From contig CM119264.1 of assembly GCA_051294375.1 (NCBI GenBank), forward strand, positions 1,576,522-1,640,521: a stretch of DNA of 64,000 nucleotides, given 5' to 3'. Positions within the stretch are counted from its first letter, which is position 1; each line of letters starts with the position of its first letter. The notes under the pieces were generated by a model. It was not told the origin of the DNA, did not search any database, and worked only from the letters and a program-made list of their open reading frames with translations. Positions 11,666 through 21,799 of this stretch are shown one piece after another. This DNA is from Paraspadella gotoi (lineage: Eukaryota > Chaetognatha). Made by a program: the position numbers and the translations under genes.

Positions 11666-12059
11666 TTTAAATTCGAGTTGGATAAAGTGAGAAAAAGTTT
11701 CTAAGGAGGAAAGGAGTAGCTTTTGAAAAGCTTTTCATGACCCTTGACGGAGCTTTTAAGGAGCTTTTGAATGGGATTTTAAAGAGATTANNNNNNNNNN
11801 NNNNNNNNNNNNNNNNNNNNNNNNNNNNNNNNNNNNNNNNNNNNNNNNNNNNNNNNNNNNNNNNNNNNNNNNNNNNNNNNNNNNNNNNNNNNNNNNNNNN
11901 NNNNNNNNNNNNNNNNNNNNNNNNNNNNNNNNNNNNNNNNNNNNNNNNNNNNNNNNNNNNNNNNNNNNNNNNNNNNNNNNNNNNNNNNNNNNNNNNNNNN
12001 NNNNNNNNNTTTGAGAGAGACACCCTCGCTCGATTAAGTCTATCAGTCATTGGAAGACA

Positions 12060-12420
12060 TTTGATGTCGAAAGGAAAGAAAATGAAAGAAGGAAAAGAAA
12101 AACGAGAACCAAAACTAATAATCAAAAAGAATAAAAAAACATGAAAAACAAATGGAAAAACAAAGAAAACAATCAAAACAAAAAAGTATAAAACATGAAA
12201 AACAAAGAAAACAATCAAAACAAAAAAGAATAAAATATGAAAAACAAAGAAAACATGAAAAACAAAAAATGATAAAACATGAAAAACAAAGAAAACAAAA
12301 CTAAAAAGCAAAAACATGTGAAACTTGAAACAAAAACATATCGTTTAAAGCAAAAAAGGAAAACTTATAAAACAAATGAGAAAAACAATGTAATAAAAAC
12401 AAAAAACAGAAACAAGTTAA
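12060..12420. repeat. Degenerate AAAACATGAAAAACAAAG minisatellite
   Basis: AAACATGAAAAACAAAGAAA recurs at least five times between 12140 and 12300, spaced about 36-43 bases apart. A diffuse A/C-rich tail follows. Confidence 0.75.
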
Positions 12421-12694
12421 AAACCAAAAAACACTCCGATCATAATACATTATTATAATAGTATATTAAATCAAGAAACATAAACATAAAATTAAGGATG
12501 AGAAACAACCTTGCGAAAATATGAGTAAATGAAACAAACTGGAAGTAAGAAACCTGAAGAGGAATGACAACTACTGCCTGATAAGCAAGACAAGAACAAA
12601 AAAAATCAATGTAAAAAAAGAAGAAAAAAGAAAAAAAGATGCGGAGAGTCAAGAAAAATATCATCCTTTGCTTCAGGGGATAATAATTCTTGTA

Positions 12695-12945
<251 letters not shown>

Positions 12946-13331
12946 AAATTAAATTAGTAGAAAACGTTTGAAATTTTTTATTTATTTAATTGAAATTTTT
13001 TTATTAAGATTTAAGTTTGTGGAAACCTTTTTTGTCCTTTTAAACCAATGCTACAAATATTTTTATTATTTATATTATTATATTATTATTTTTATTATTA
13101 TTATTATGCATGCTACAAATATTTTTATTGCAAAATTTGATATCATATTTCTAAAGTAACAAGTATTTTGTCATCATATAATAACATTATTTTGAAACAT
13201 GATGCCAGCATCTCTGGGCCAGTTGCATTTTGCCCGGAAACTGTCAGATGCCTTGAGAGCCTGACCGAGGAAAATGAAGGCTAAAGAGGTAACTGGGTTT
13301 TAGTACCACGAAAAACGGAGCACGCATCTAA

Positions 13332-13434
<103 letters not shown>

Positions 13435-13590
13435 TGATCTTAGAGATTTTATTCAAGAAGAAAAGAAAAAAAAAGAGGAAAAAAAACGGTTTCGCGTAAA
13501 AATTGGTTAATGGAGCAAAAAAATATCGGAAATATCAATTATCGATCAAGTTTTTAACGAAGCTCAAATTACTAAAAAAAAGTATTAGCT

Positions 13591-14140
13591 AATTAAGGAG
13601 AGAAAAAATTTAATTACGTATAAAGTACGTGAAAGAAGTTGGGGGAAAAGCGGCTCAAGTTATCGCACACTACAGTGTAATACATTTATCAGAAATCTGT
13701 CATTTTAGCATTAAAAAGACAAGGAAACGACTTGAGATGGCATGGAAAAGACAAGGAAGCGACTAGAGTTGGCATGGAAAATATAAGGAAGCGACTTGAG
13801 ATGGCATGGAAAAGATAAGGAAGCGACTTGAGACGGCATGAAAAAGATAAGGAAGCGACTTGAGATGGCATGGAAAAGATAAGGAAGCGACTAGAGTTGG
13901 CATGGAAAATATAAGGAAGCGACTAGAGTTGGCATGGAAAATATAAGGAAGCGACTAGAGTTGGCATGGACCAGGCATGGTGGAATTGGTGGATACGTGA
14001 CCATTCCGTGTCAAAACTGAAAAGAGGAAATTGAAAGAAGAACCGAAAGACAAATCTGAGGACAAAGAGTAAAAAAACAAAGAATAAAAGGAAGATAAAA
14101 AAAAACAAAAAAAGAAACAATGAGGTTAACAACCACACAC
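13591..14140. repeat. 32-bp satellite plus conserved flank, copy 1
   Basis: From about 13709 to 13975 a 32-bp unit (AAGGAAGCGACTTGAGATGG core) repeats about eight times; successive CATGG words at 13741, 13773 and 13805 are exactly 32 apart. It is bracketed by unique flanks (from 13591 and from 13976). The whole block recurs, with many small indels, at 25093-25685. Confidence 0.9.
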
Positions 14141-14177
14141 CAGGGTTGTGGAGCTGGCCATTTTTTCTCCAGCTCCA
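14141..14177 (+). mobile_element. hAT-like transposon left end, truncated by gap
   Basis: Begins CAGGGTTGTGGAGCTGG, a hAT-type terminus (CAGGG start with GGAGC/GCTCC subterminal words). It is preceded by CCACACAC, a possible 8-bp target duplication. Only 37 bases are present before a 25-N gap. The same junction recurs at 25686. Confidence 0.5.
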
Positions 14178-14202
14178 NNNNNNNNNNNNNNNNNNNNNNN
14201 NN
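14178..14202. other. Placeholder assembly gap (25 N)
   Basis: Exactly 25 N, as are the gaps at 31199-31223, 38906-38930, 52452-52476 and 58207-58231. The identical size suggests an unsized placeholder rather than a measured gap. Confidence 0.97.
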
Positions 14203-14210
14203 AAATAGAG

Positions 14211-15123
14211 ACGAGATCCGCGCAATCAAAGCCTTGCTTCTCTTCGCTGGCATGAGTTTGCTCATGTGAAGATACTGACGCCAAGTATCATTGAATGTCC
14301 TCTTTGCGCAGAAAGCTATACACTTTTTGTCCACTTGAGGACCACGTTCTCGTCTCTGCAGCACTTTGGTAGGAGATCACGTAACCTTTGGGCCATGTCT
14401 CATGGAGATTTGGCTGTCAGGATCAAGTCGTCGACATAAACGAAGAAAACTTTTAACGTCTGTGCCCAAAGTCCTGGAAGATTATCGTCGCAGGATGGCT
14501 TGGAGGACGTTGACGCTGTTCTAAACCCCGTTGTCTTACGTATTGTCGGCAAACCTATCCCATTGGCAGCTTATTGCATCACTCAGTTGTGGGCCAGGCC
14601 TCCGGCGAAGGTTGTTAGCGGGTTTGCAGCGGCTCGTGAGATTGCACCTGGGTTGAAGCAGGCCAAGATGTCGACTGAGGCATGAAGTTCATAGCGTGTT
14701 TGTTATTGCTCCAGTATGGTATGCAATTGTTTGATGTTCAGTTGCCAATAGGTGGACGATTATTATTATTGACTGCCGAGAGGTCGCATATCAAACGCTG
14801 CCATTGTTTTGCAATGGTTTCGTCGTTCATGTCTGGTCTTGGCCCTCGCGAGTATGTCCAGGTTTTTTTATTAGGAAAGGCGTTCGAAAGTAAGCCTTCA
14901 TTTCTTGTTCTAGAGACTATGCCAGCTTTCCTCGTAAACCTCCAGAATAGCCTTTTGAGGGCGGCCTTCTTGACGGGTCCTGATTTGCAAACTTTGGTTT
15001 TGGGAGATCATCGTCGGTGTAGCCTAGGTCGACCTTGTAATTGAGAAACGCCTTCGGCTTGGCAGTCGTTGATGGACTTCGCCGAACACATCCGCTGTAT
15101 ATCCGCAGACTGATGTCCGCCAT
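14211..15123 (-). pseudogene. pol (RT): Ty3/gypsy-type reverse transcriptase, frameshifted
   Basis: The catalytic box reads FFVYVDDLIL in one minus-strand frame, with YVDD at 14439-14428. Upstream, in shifted frames, come a CDLSAVN-like block (equivalent to the family's DYRxLN motif), ACFNQVQ near the DLxxxxxQ motif, and TTFAGG. Downstream, RDENVVLKWTKS resembles the segment ahead of the FLG motif. RT copies element RNA into DNA in cytoplasmic particles. At least three frameshifts and several stops break the frame, and the gene ends at the gap, before RNase H. Confidence 0.75.
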
Positions 15124-15175
15124 ACGAGTTGGTGCTTTTTCCTTTTAAAGGCTTGGATCGACGTCTTTAATGGCT

Positions 15176-15418
15176 TTAAAAAGCTTTCCTCTGCGCTCGG
15201 TCGTCAAATGTTTTTTGTTTTCCTCCTTTGACTATTGGGCCTCGTTCTACTTGACTCCAATTCCTCAGCAACTCGGTTTTCGTTGACCTTGGTCGTGGCA
15301 TCGCGGATATGGTCCTTTCGAACGCTTCCTTAGCAGCGGCTCTTTTCCTGTCAAATCCCCCGTACCGCGTTCGACGCGTGTCTCGGGTCTCGAGGCATAA
15401 ACCCGCTTTGGGCTTCAT
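15176..15418 (-). pseudogene. Retroelement pol/linker fragment, unassigned
   Basis: An 80-residue minus-strand open stretch between protease and RT, rich in Lys/Arg (DRKRAAAKEAFERTIS segment). Its position suggests the protease-RT linker or the RT N-terminus, but no motif was recognised. It ends in a stop and the frame resumes elsewhere. Confidence 0.4.
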
Positions 15419-15778
15419 TGGTGATCAGGGGGCGTCAGTTCCCCAGTGGCCAGGGTCGGCCTCGCAGTTTCGGATCCCTTCTTTCAGTTGATCGCCGTCC
15501 GCGTGTATCTTTGTCATCATTTCTCCGCCCGATGATCCACCTTGTCTGGTCAAGGTTTTCCAGTATGCCCTGTTAGAAGTTAGCCTTGTTTTTCCATCTC
15601 GATCTTTTCAAGCATGAATTGGTAAGGCAGTTTGTTCGTCGATGCTTCCTCGCGCTAGCCATCTTGCTGCTTTTAAAGCTTATTTTGTTACCAAAACAGG
15701 TGCGTTATGGGTTTGTTATCCATGACGCAATTTGGCAAATTTTGCCTTTATCGGACCGGTTGGACTACCCAAAGCTGG

Positions 15779-16189
15779 TCAGGGGGGCCCTGGGTTTGTG
15801 ATGGCAATTCCGATGATTATGTCTTGGTCATTTTCGTCGGCCGAGACATAAAAAACAGTGCGTAAAACCCAGCATTGAAACATCACCCTTAGGTTAATCC
15901 TTTCAGTCAGGTGATTGTTCCAGTGGCCGTTGATAACCGCAGTGGCGTTCCGTGATACACGTGATTCGACAAGCCCCATTTTTCTACGAATTTCCTCGGT
16001 AGCAGTGTTGATGGAGGCGCCTGCGTCATACAAACAACCTGGCTGGGCGCTCCCGCGATTACCGCTGGGATGTAACTGTTTCTGCCCGAGTGGCAGGCGA
16101 GATTCGTGTCGTCTTCTAGGTTCTGGTCCAGGTCCTTCCTCAATCGAGTTGGTGGATTCTTTCCGGTAAGCCAGGCATGTCGATTTCAT
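15779..16189 (-). pseudogene. pol (PR): Retropepsin-type aspartic protease with DAGAS active site
   Basis: The 136-residue frame contains LYDAGASINTATEEIRRK, with D55 at 16027. It is followed about 70 residues later by QDIIIGIA, which corresponds to the second conserved retropepsin block (hydrophobic-hydrophobic-G). The family normally has D-T/S-G; here the middle residue is Ala, which may be decay or a real variant. The segment before the active site (SYIPAVIAG) and after it (KFVEKWGL) also reads well in a neighbouring frame, showing frameshifts on both sides. This protease processes Gag-Pol. No clear CCHC knuckle is seen upstream. Confidence 0.7.
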
Positions 16190-17019
16190 CTCGGCCAGTC
16201 TCCGGCTTCGCCTTCGGAGGAGGGAAGATTTCGGTTGATGGCATTCGAGCTCTATTCGCCTGATTGTGGCCTGATGGAGGGATTCTCCAGTTGTTCGCCC
16301 GGCTATTATACGATAAGTAGGAGTTTTTTTGCTGCCGGTCGGGTCGTAAACTTTCTCAGCCTAATTTTTTCCGTATGCGTTTTTCTGGGTTTGGTCTGTT
16401 GTTTTGTTTTGGATGAGGGTAAGCCTTGGGAGGGCGCCAAAAGATTGGTTGGCTGGTCGGTATTGACTGATCAGTGGCCTTGTTGAGCCAACTTTGATTG
16501 ATTTGACTGGTTGACTGATTCGTCGAGTTGTTCGGTCGATTGGTTGGTTGATTGGCTGATTGGTTGATTGTATTTCAAGTGATTGGTTAGGCTGATTTGC
16601 GACGGCGTCGTTACGTTTTGCTCGCCTCATTAGCTTGGCGCAGGCCCTTTGACCTTGATATGATAGCCATTTTCCGGCTGTGTCCGTGAGAAGGCCATTC
16701 TTTCCATCCCATTTTGTGGAGAAATTTGTTAGCCAGAGAGCGAGTTCGTTGGCGTCAAGAGGTCTAAGCAGTTATACATTCGTGATGCTGTTGATTTTCC
16801 TCTTAGCCTATTCGCTGTGTCTGCTAATTCTTTTTATTTTTCCCCTGAGACAGGCGTCAACGTTTCGGTATTAATCGACATTACCTTCTCACCAAGCTCC
16901 TTGTAAGAGTTCTTTAGCTGTTGTTCTTTAGCTTTCTCGACTTTTTTTAATTTTGTTTACAACGCAGTTGTAGTAGAATTCATTTTTATTTTCGTCAATA
17001 TCAGAAGCAGAAATCAATA

Positions 17020-18438
17020 TCAATATCTCGAGTTAAGTCTACGATGTCCCTTCTTTTTTTCCAAAATAATGGCTTTTTCTCCCCTCCTTTTTCGCGCCAG
17101 CCTTTTGCTTTTGTCGCTTTTCCAGTCGCGGTTTTTGAAAGGTTTCCTTTCTGTCCCTGTAGGGCTGTGTCGTTCTCGACGCTCGAAGCGATCCTCTCGA
17201 TCAGATTGGCGTCCGGTCCTCCCTAACTCCTTCTTAAGCTCCTTCATCATTTCGCTCATGTTGTTCATTTCTTGCAACATTGAGCCTTGATAAAACGCTG
17301 TTGCACTGGCGTCTGGGTCCTTGTCGGTTTGTCCTTTCTGAACAGGGCGTTCACTAATTTTTCTTTGTCGTCTTCCGATACGGTTTTTACGACCTTCCTG
17401 ACGGCGACCGTCGGCGTTTTCTTGAGGTAGCCCCTCAATTTGTATTCTATGCCTTCCGAGGCGGGCGAGTTTCGCCTTTGTTCCAGCATCGTCGTCATTC
17501 CAGTGTTTCCGACGTGATCCCGGGGACATAAGGTTCCAGGGCCTCTACAAGCATTTGCGCCACGTAGTCGGGGATGGAGCCCTGTCCTTCTCCTTACCGC
17601 TCGAAGTTTTCTTAGCGGCGTTGACGAGCGCCAATCCGTATTTGGCATGCACTGAGGGTCCACCTCGATATTTGCTTCTGTGAGGGCTTCAGCGATGCCT
17701 CACGGTGATCCTTCGCAGAGTGCTCTCAGCCCTAGCCACATGGACTGGCTTATGGCTCGACATAGCGGCTGGCGACCTTGTCCCTGGCGAGGAGGGCGCG
17801 CAGTTGCTGGTCGACTTATCCGGCGTTGGTGAGTCCTTAAACGCTTCATAGAAGCTGCGGAGAAAGTCGGCAGGGGATTCGTCCAGATCTCCTTTTCTCG
17901 AAGCTTGATTGGTTGCTCGGCTGGGTGTAAGAGGCGGGTCGCTCCTCCCCGCTTTCTGACGGCGTTCGTCTCTGGAGCTTTGACAAGGTTTCACTGACGG
18001 CTTGTCTAAAAAGTTTTCACCGAGAGGTGATCCGGACGAGCGGCTTCGCGGAGATCAGGGTATAATCCTGATGGTGTGGCTTGGGCGCGAGACAAGCCCA
18101 TGGGCCTCTCGTTGACATCCCGGTGATTATTGTGCTGACTTGGGTCATCATTTGCTGCATCATTCGCGGAGGTCATCGATTTTCGATCCAAGGTTTGCTT
18201 CGCAGTCTTTGACGCGATTTTTTAATATGGCAATCTTTGCTTGTTTTGTTGGTTGACGTCGTTGATTACTTTGAGCACCTGGCGGGTCACCTCCGCCTGG
18301 TCGTTGCCAATGGCAGTGTTCCTGCAGGTAACCGTTGAGTTCAAACTTGTAGAACTCGTGGTCTGCTGCGGTGCTGACTACCGTCTTTGTCCAGCGCGGC
18401 GCCCGTGGTTGGCGTCGCGGACCCCTTTTCCATCCCAC
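17020..18438 (-). pseudogene. gag: Retrotransposon gag, frameshifted
   Basis: A series of overlapping minus-strand fragments. At 18438-18160 a start Met opens a 92-residue frame. At 17994-17689 comes DESPADFLRSFYEAFK, a capsid-like helix typical of Ty3/retrovirus-like Gag. This is continued in a shifted frame by QQLRALLARDKV and SMWLGLRALCEG, a common Gag capsid pattern. 17663-17265 and 17529-17020 are Arg/Lys/Gln-rich and suit the nucleocapsid side. Gag forms the particle shell. At least four frame changes and a stop are needed to read through. No intact zinc knuckle was found. Confidence 0.65.
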
Positions 18439-18542
18439 TTTAGCGCGTGGATTGTTGGGGGGGTGGGTGTGTCATTTTCTTTAAGGGTGGCGTGGTCCTT
18501 AGGTGGGGTAAGGCGAGTTCCTCTTCGTGGAGACGTGGTGTG

Positions 18543-18563
18543 TCGAATCCACTCCTGTCACCA
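18543..18563. other. tRNA-Leu primer-binding site
   Basis: The plus strand reads TCGAATCCACTCCTGTCACC followed by A. This matches the 3' end of a tRNA-Leu (T-arm TTCGAATCC, acceptor ACTCCTGACA plus CCA) with one or two differences. Its complement, beginning TGGTGACAGG, directly follows the LTR on the minus strand, as expected of a primer-binding site. Confidence 0.65.
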
Positions 18564-18882
18564 CAATTTAGTAAGTAGACAGGGATTTCTTGGAGCGAAA
18601 CCAAGTGGAATTTTATTCTTCGAAAATAACGATAAACAAGACGGTGTTGCAATTTCCAAGCAGAGTGAATCAATACAGAATTCGGTTCCCTTTTATACAG
18701 CCCAAACGGGATCGGAGGTAAGGGTAAAATTTCCCGGCCATTTGTTCATTGGCCGGTGCCATGTGTCTTTCAGCCAATAGAATGTTCCATTGTATTTCCG
18801 ATCGATCCGTTGATTTCCGATCCGTTGATCCGATCCGTTGATCCGATTTTAATTCTGGAGTCTTGATTCATCTGCGATGACA
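18564..18882 (-). repeat. LTR of the Ty3-like element
   Basis: About 319 bases reading TGTCATCGCAG at the 5' end on the minus strand. It contains a TATAAAA box at 18697-18691 and an AATAAA signal at 18617-18612, giving plausible promoter, R and polyadenylation positions. A CCGTTGATC repeat lies near the 5' end. A related LTR is at 49266 onward. The exact 3' end is uncertain because it does not finish in CA. Confidence 0.65.
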
Positions 18883-21640
18883 GTATAGAAATCGTTTATT
18901 TTTCGTATAGTAATATCCTTATAAATTTCTAAAATTAAAATTGGTATTTTAAAAATTTTTCGGATTTGTCAGAAAAAAATAAAAAACTCTTATAAACATA
19001 TCGTTTTATCACCATGTGGCGGGTATATTTCAATGAATATTATTATATAATATATTAATATTTATCAATATATCAACCGTCCTCACGTCCATCAATCCTT
19101 CAGCCAAAATCCATATGTTCAGAGGGGAACACCCAACCAGGGTCAAGTGTTCCATCCATGATATCATGATATATTTTTTAGCTCCAGAGCTTTTTATAAC
19201 TGCATAGATCATTTATTTTTTAAAATTAATCTACTTAACCTTGTTCATATTACTTTTTTAATTTGATCTTAATAATAATTTATTGAATTAAATAGCAACC
19301 ATTTGTGTTCTGGCTTAATGATTCAATCGCTTACAACTTCAAATAATAAATTTAAATATCAAATTAATAGCATATTTGATAAATTTTTATATTATTTTTA
19401 ATATTGTTTATTTCTTTTTATTAATGCACTTATTTCTATACAAAATAATTGAAATAATTTGTTATCTATTCAAAATATTTTTTTACATAATTTTAATAAA
19501 TTTTATTTTAAAGGTAAAAAAACTATCTAAAAATTAAAAAAGTGAAAAATAATGGACTCATTTAAATTTGAATGTTCTGCAAACAAAAATTTAATAAAAA
19601 TTGAATTCGAAATATACGTATCATAAATGTAAGAATTATCTTTGACATTGTTATCTCAGAAATAACATTAATAAAAAGTTCTGCACAATATGTAAAAGTT
19701 AAACTAGACTGTACCATTTGGGACACACTTGTAGTTACTATTTCCACGAGTAAAATTTTGACCTTTTTTATTCGCAATTTTGACACTTGGAAGACAAAAA
19801 AAATTATGATAACATGTTTTATATTTTTGGTCAATTTTTTACAAAAATCTGAACATTTAATAAAAATTATTAAAGAAATTTATTTTGAAAAATTTCTTAT
19901 TATATTAAAGATAATACTATAAATATATTGCATTGCCATAAATACACTGTCTAAGAAAGTTATTTTTAGGTAATACTTGGCAGACTGGTAAAGTCTATTA
20001 CTAAATGCTTCTTAGTGTATGTGTTTCGATACTTGTGTAGCTCAGGTTGACACATACTGTCATATAGTGTAGGCTGGAACCCGCAACTCCAGTATATTTC
20101 TTGAAATGTCTGGTTGTTGAAATGAAACTTTACATACGTAGTGATCAACCATAAAAACTTTTTTAAAAATTAATTTTTATCATGTGATCACATTGGAAAT
20201 ACACATGAAAAGAAAATCACTGTGGCGCAAAACATTGGATAGATCGTTTCTTGTTTTTGTTTCATGCCAACAAATTATTTTGAAAAGGAGAAAAAGGAAA
20301 ATTTTTAAACTTTAGATGTAAGTCTTCATTAGCACAAAAAATAATAATAATAAATAATAAATCATTTGTGAAAAATTTTTGACAATTATAAGGTTTTGCG
20401 TGCTGTGAAAAAAGTGGGGAAAAAAGGGAGAAGAGAGAGAGAGAGGTTCCAAAAAAAATTAAGAAAAAAGACAGTGGAGCTTAAAACAGGTTTAAGAATA
20501 AGTACTAAAGAGTGAGGGAAAAGAAAAGAGAGATAGTTGAGTATAAATTAATAATATATTAACGCAATTTTAAGTTTGCAAACATTTTATTATTTAAATA
20601 ATAAATTTGTAAATAGTAACAATAAACTGCATTAAAGAGAAGAGAGTTAGTAAAAAACATAGAGAAGAAAGAGCTGGCCCCCCAGCTTCTGGACAAAGGA
20701 ATAGCAGTGACGATGTGACCGGGTCATTGGCATGTCATAGGTCATTGGAATCTGAGTCCCAGACTTTATGGACCTCTGGAAAAATGCCTTGGGCTACTTC
20801 AACTTGACCCTGCGATATTGTCTTGCCGGCTCCCTCTTCTTTGCCTTAAGACAAGGCGGGCAAAAGTTCTGTCATATAGGTTCCTGGCATTGGAGCGGAG
20901 ACCTTCTCTAACTGTAGCCGCCTTTTATGTCGGTCGGTGGGTCAGATGGATAACGGTAAGGTTAAGGTAAAAGACCTTTAACGTGCATAAGTATCCTACT
21001 TTTCATGATCACCTTAAAAGGTTGATCACATGACACAGAATTCAATGCAGCAAAACTCATGAAATACTGAGCCTAAACTAGATAGTAAATGCCTTGATAA
21101 AAAATATTTTAAAATATAAAATTAAATCTCTTAGATAAATCAATTATTTTATAATAAAGAAAAGACTAAACTATTAATTATATGGGAGTAAACGATGTAT
21201 CTCTTACTCTCTATACTCTCTTATAGCTCCTTGTCTACATTTAAAGTACAAATCGTGTTGCTCATACTATTAAATATTAAAAAATACATAATTATTAATA
21301 ATAAATGAATTATCAAATTGATTTCATACATAATTAATTAACATTATTATTTATTTAAATATAAGGCAAATAAAATAAGTTATAAATATAGCTCAAATTA
21401 ATAAAATTAGGAACTAATTTAAATATAAGCACAATTAACATTAAACTTTAAAGGGTCGGAGCTGGGAGCCGCGAGCGGGAGCTGGAGCTGTCTCAAAAAT
21501 TTTTAGTGGAGCTGGAGCAGGAGTCGGAGCTGGGAAAAAAAAGATACCTAGCTTGATGATAAAATTCGGAGCTCGGAGTTGGAGCTGGAGCTGAAAAAAT
21601 TTTTTGGCCGGAGCTGAGTTGGAGCAGACAAGGAGTATAA
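18881..21640 (-). mobile_element. Left arm of large inverted repeat (hAT-like element copy, truncated)
   Basis: This arm is the reverse complement of about 25720-28554, with obvious divergence and indels. Anchors: CAGTATAG at 18881 pairs with CTATACTG ending 28554; GGTCAAGTGTTCC near 19140 pairs with the 28275-28310 region; AAATGTCTGGTTGTT near 20103 pairs with AACAACCAGACATTTC near 27288; the GCTCC-rich block 21441-21640 pairs with 25720-25890. Most of it is AT-rich noncoding sequence. A more GC-rich island lies at 20670-21060. No transposase is visible. Confidence 0.75.
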
Positions 21641-21795
21641 GAGAGTATAAGAGAGTAAGAGATAATCGTTTACTCCCCATATAATTAATAGTTTATTTTC
21701 TTTATATAAAATAATATTTATCTAAAATTTTAATTTTATATTTTAAAATATTTTTTATCAGGATTTTACTATCTAGTTTAAGGCTCAGTATTTAA
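21068..21795. mobile_element. Palindromic MITE-like unit inside the left arm
   Basis: Ends AATACTGAGCCTAAACTAGA (21073 on) and TCTAGTTTAAGGCTCAGTATT (around 21770) are inverted copies, and homology extends inward about 170 bases on each side (to about 21240 and from about 21640). Between them lie an AT-rich stretch and the GGAGCTGG-rich hAT-like block. In the right arm only one of the two ends is kept, at about 26105-26290. Confidence 0.7.
21441..21640 (-). repeat. GGAGCTGG-rich hAT subterminal block
   Basis: Starts TTTAAAGGGTCGGAGCTGGG and carries more than ten GGAGC/GAGCTGG words. This matches, in reverse, the block at 25720-25890. Such subterminal repeats occur near hAT transposon ends. 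Confidence 0.5.
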
Positions 21796-21799
21796 GAAG

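Larger units (their letters stand above)
14203..18882 (-). mobile_element. Decayed Ty3/gypsy-like LTR retrotransposon (partial)
   Basis: Read on the minus strand, the order is LTR (18882-18564), tRNA-Leu primer site (18563-18543), gag (about 18438-17020), retropepsin (about 16189-15779) and reverse transcriptase (about 15123-14211). The element then runs into a 25-N gap, so RNase H, integrase and the second LTR are not seen. The gag-protease-RT order and RT motifs suit Ty3/gypsy. The coding frame changes many times and contains stops, so this is either a dead copy or a copy carrying sequencing indels. A tract of GATTGGTTGGTTGATTGG-like repeats lies inside it at about 16440-16580. The outer LTR edge at 18882 coincides with the start of the inverted-repeat arm at 18881, suggesting insertion into that older element. 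Confidence 0.8.
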
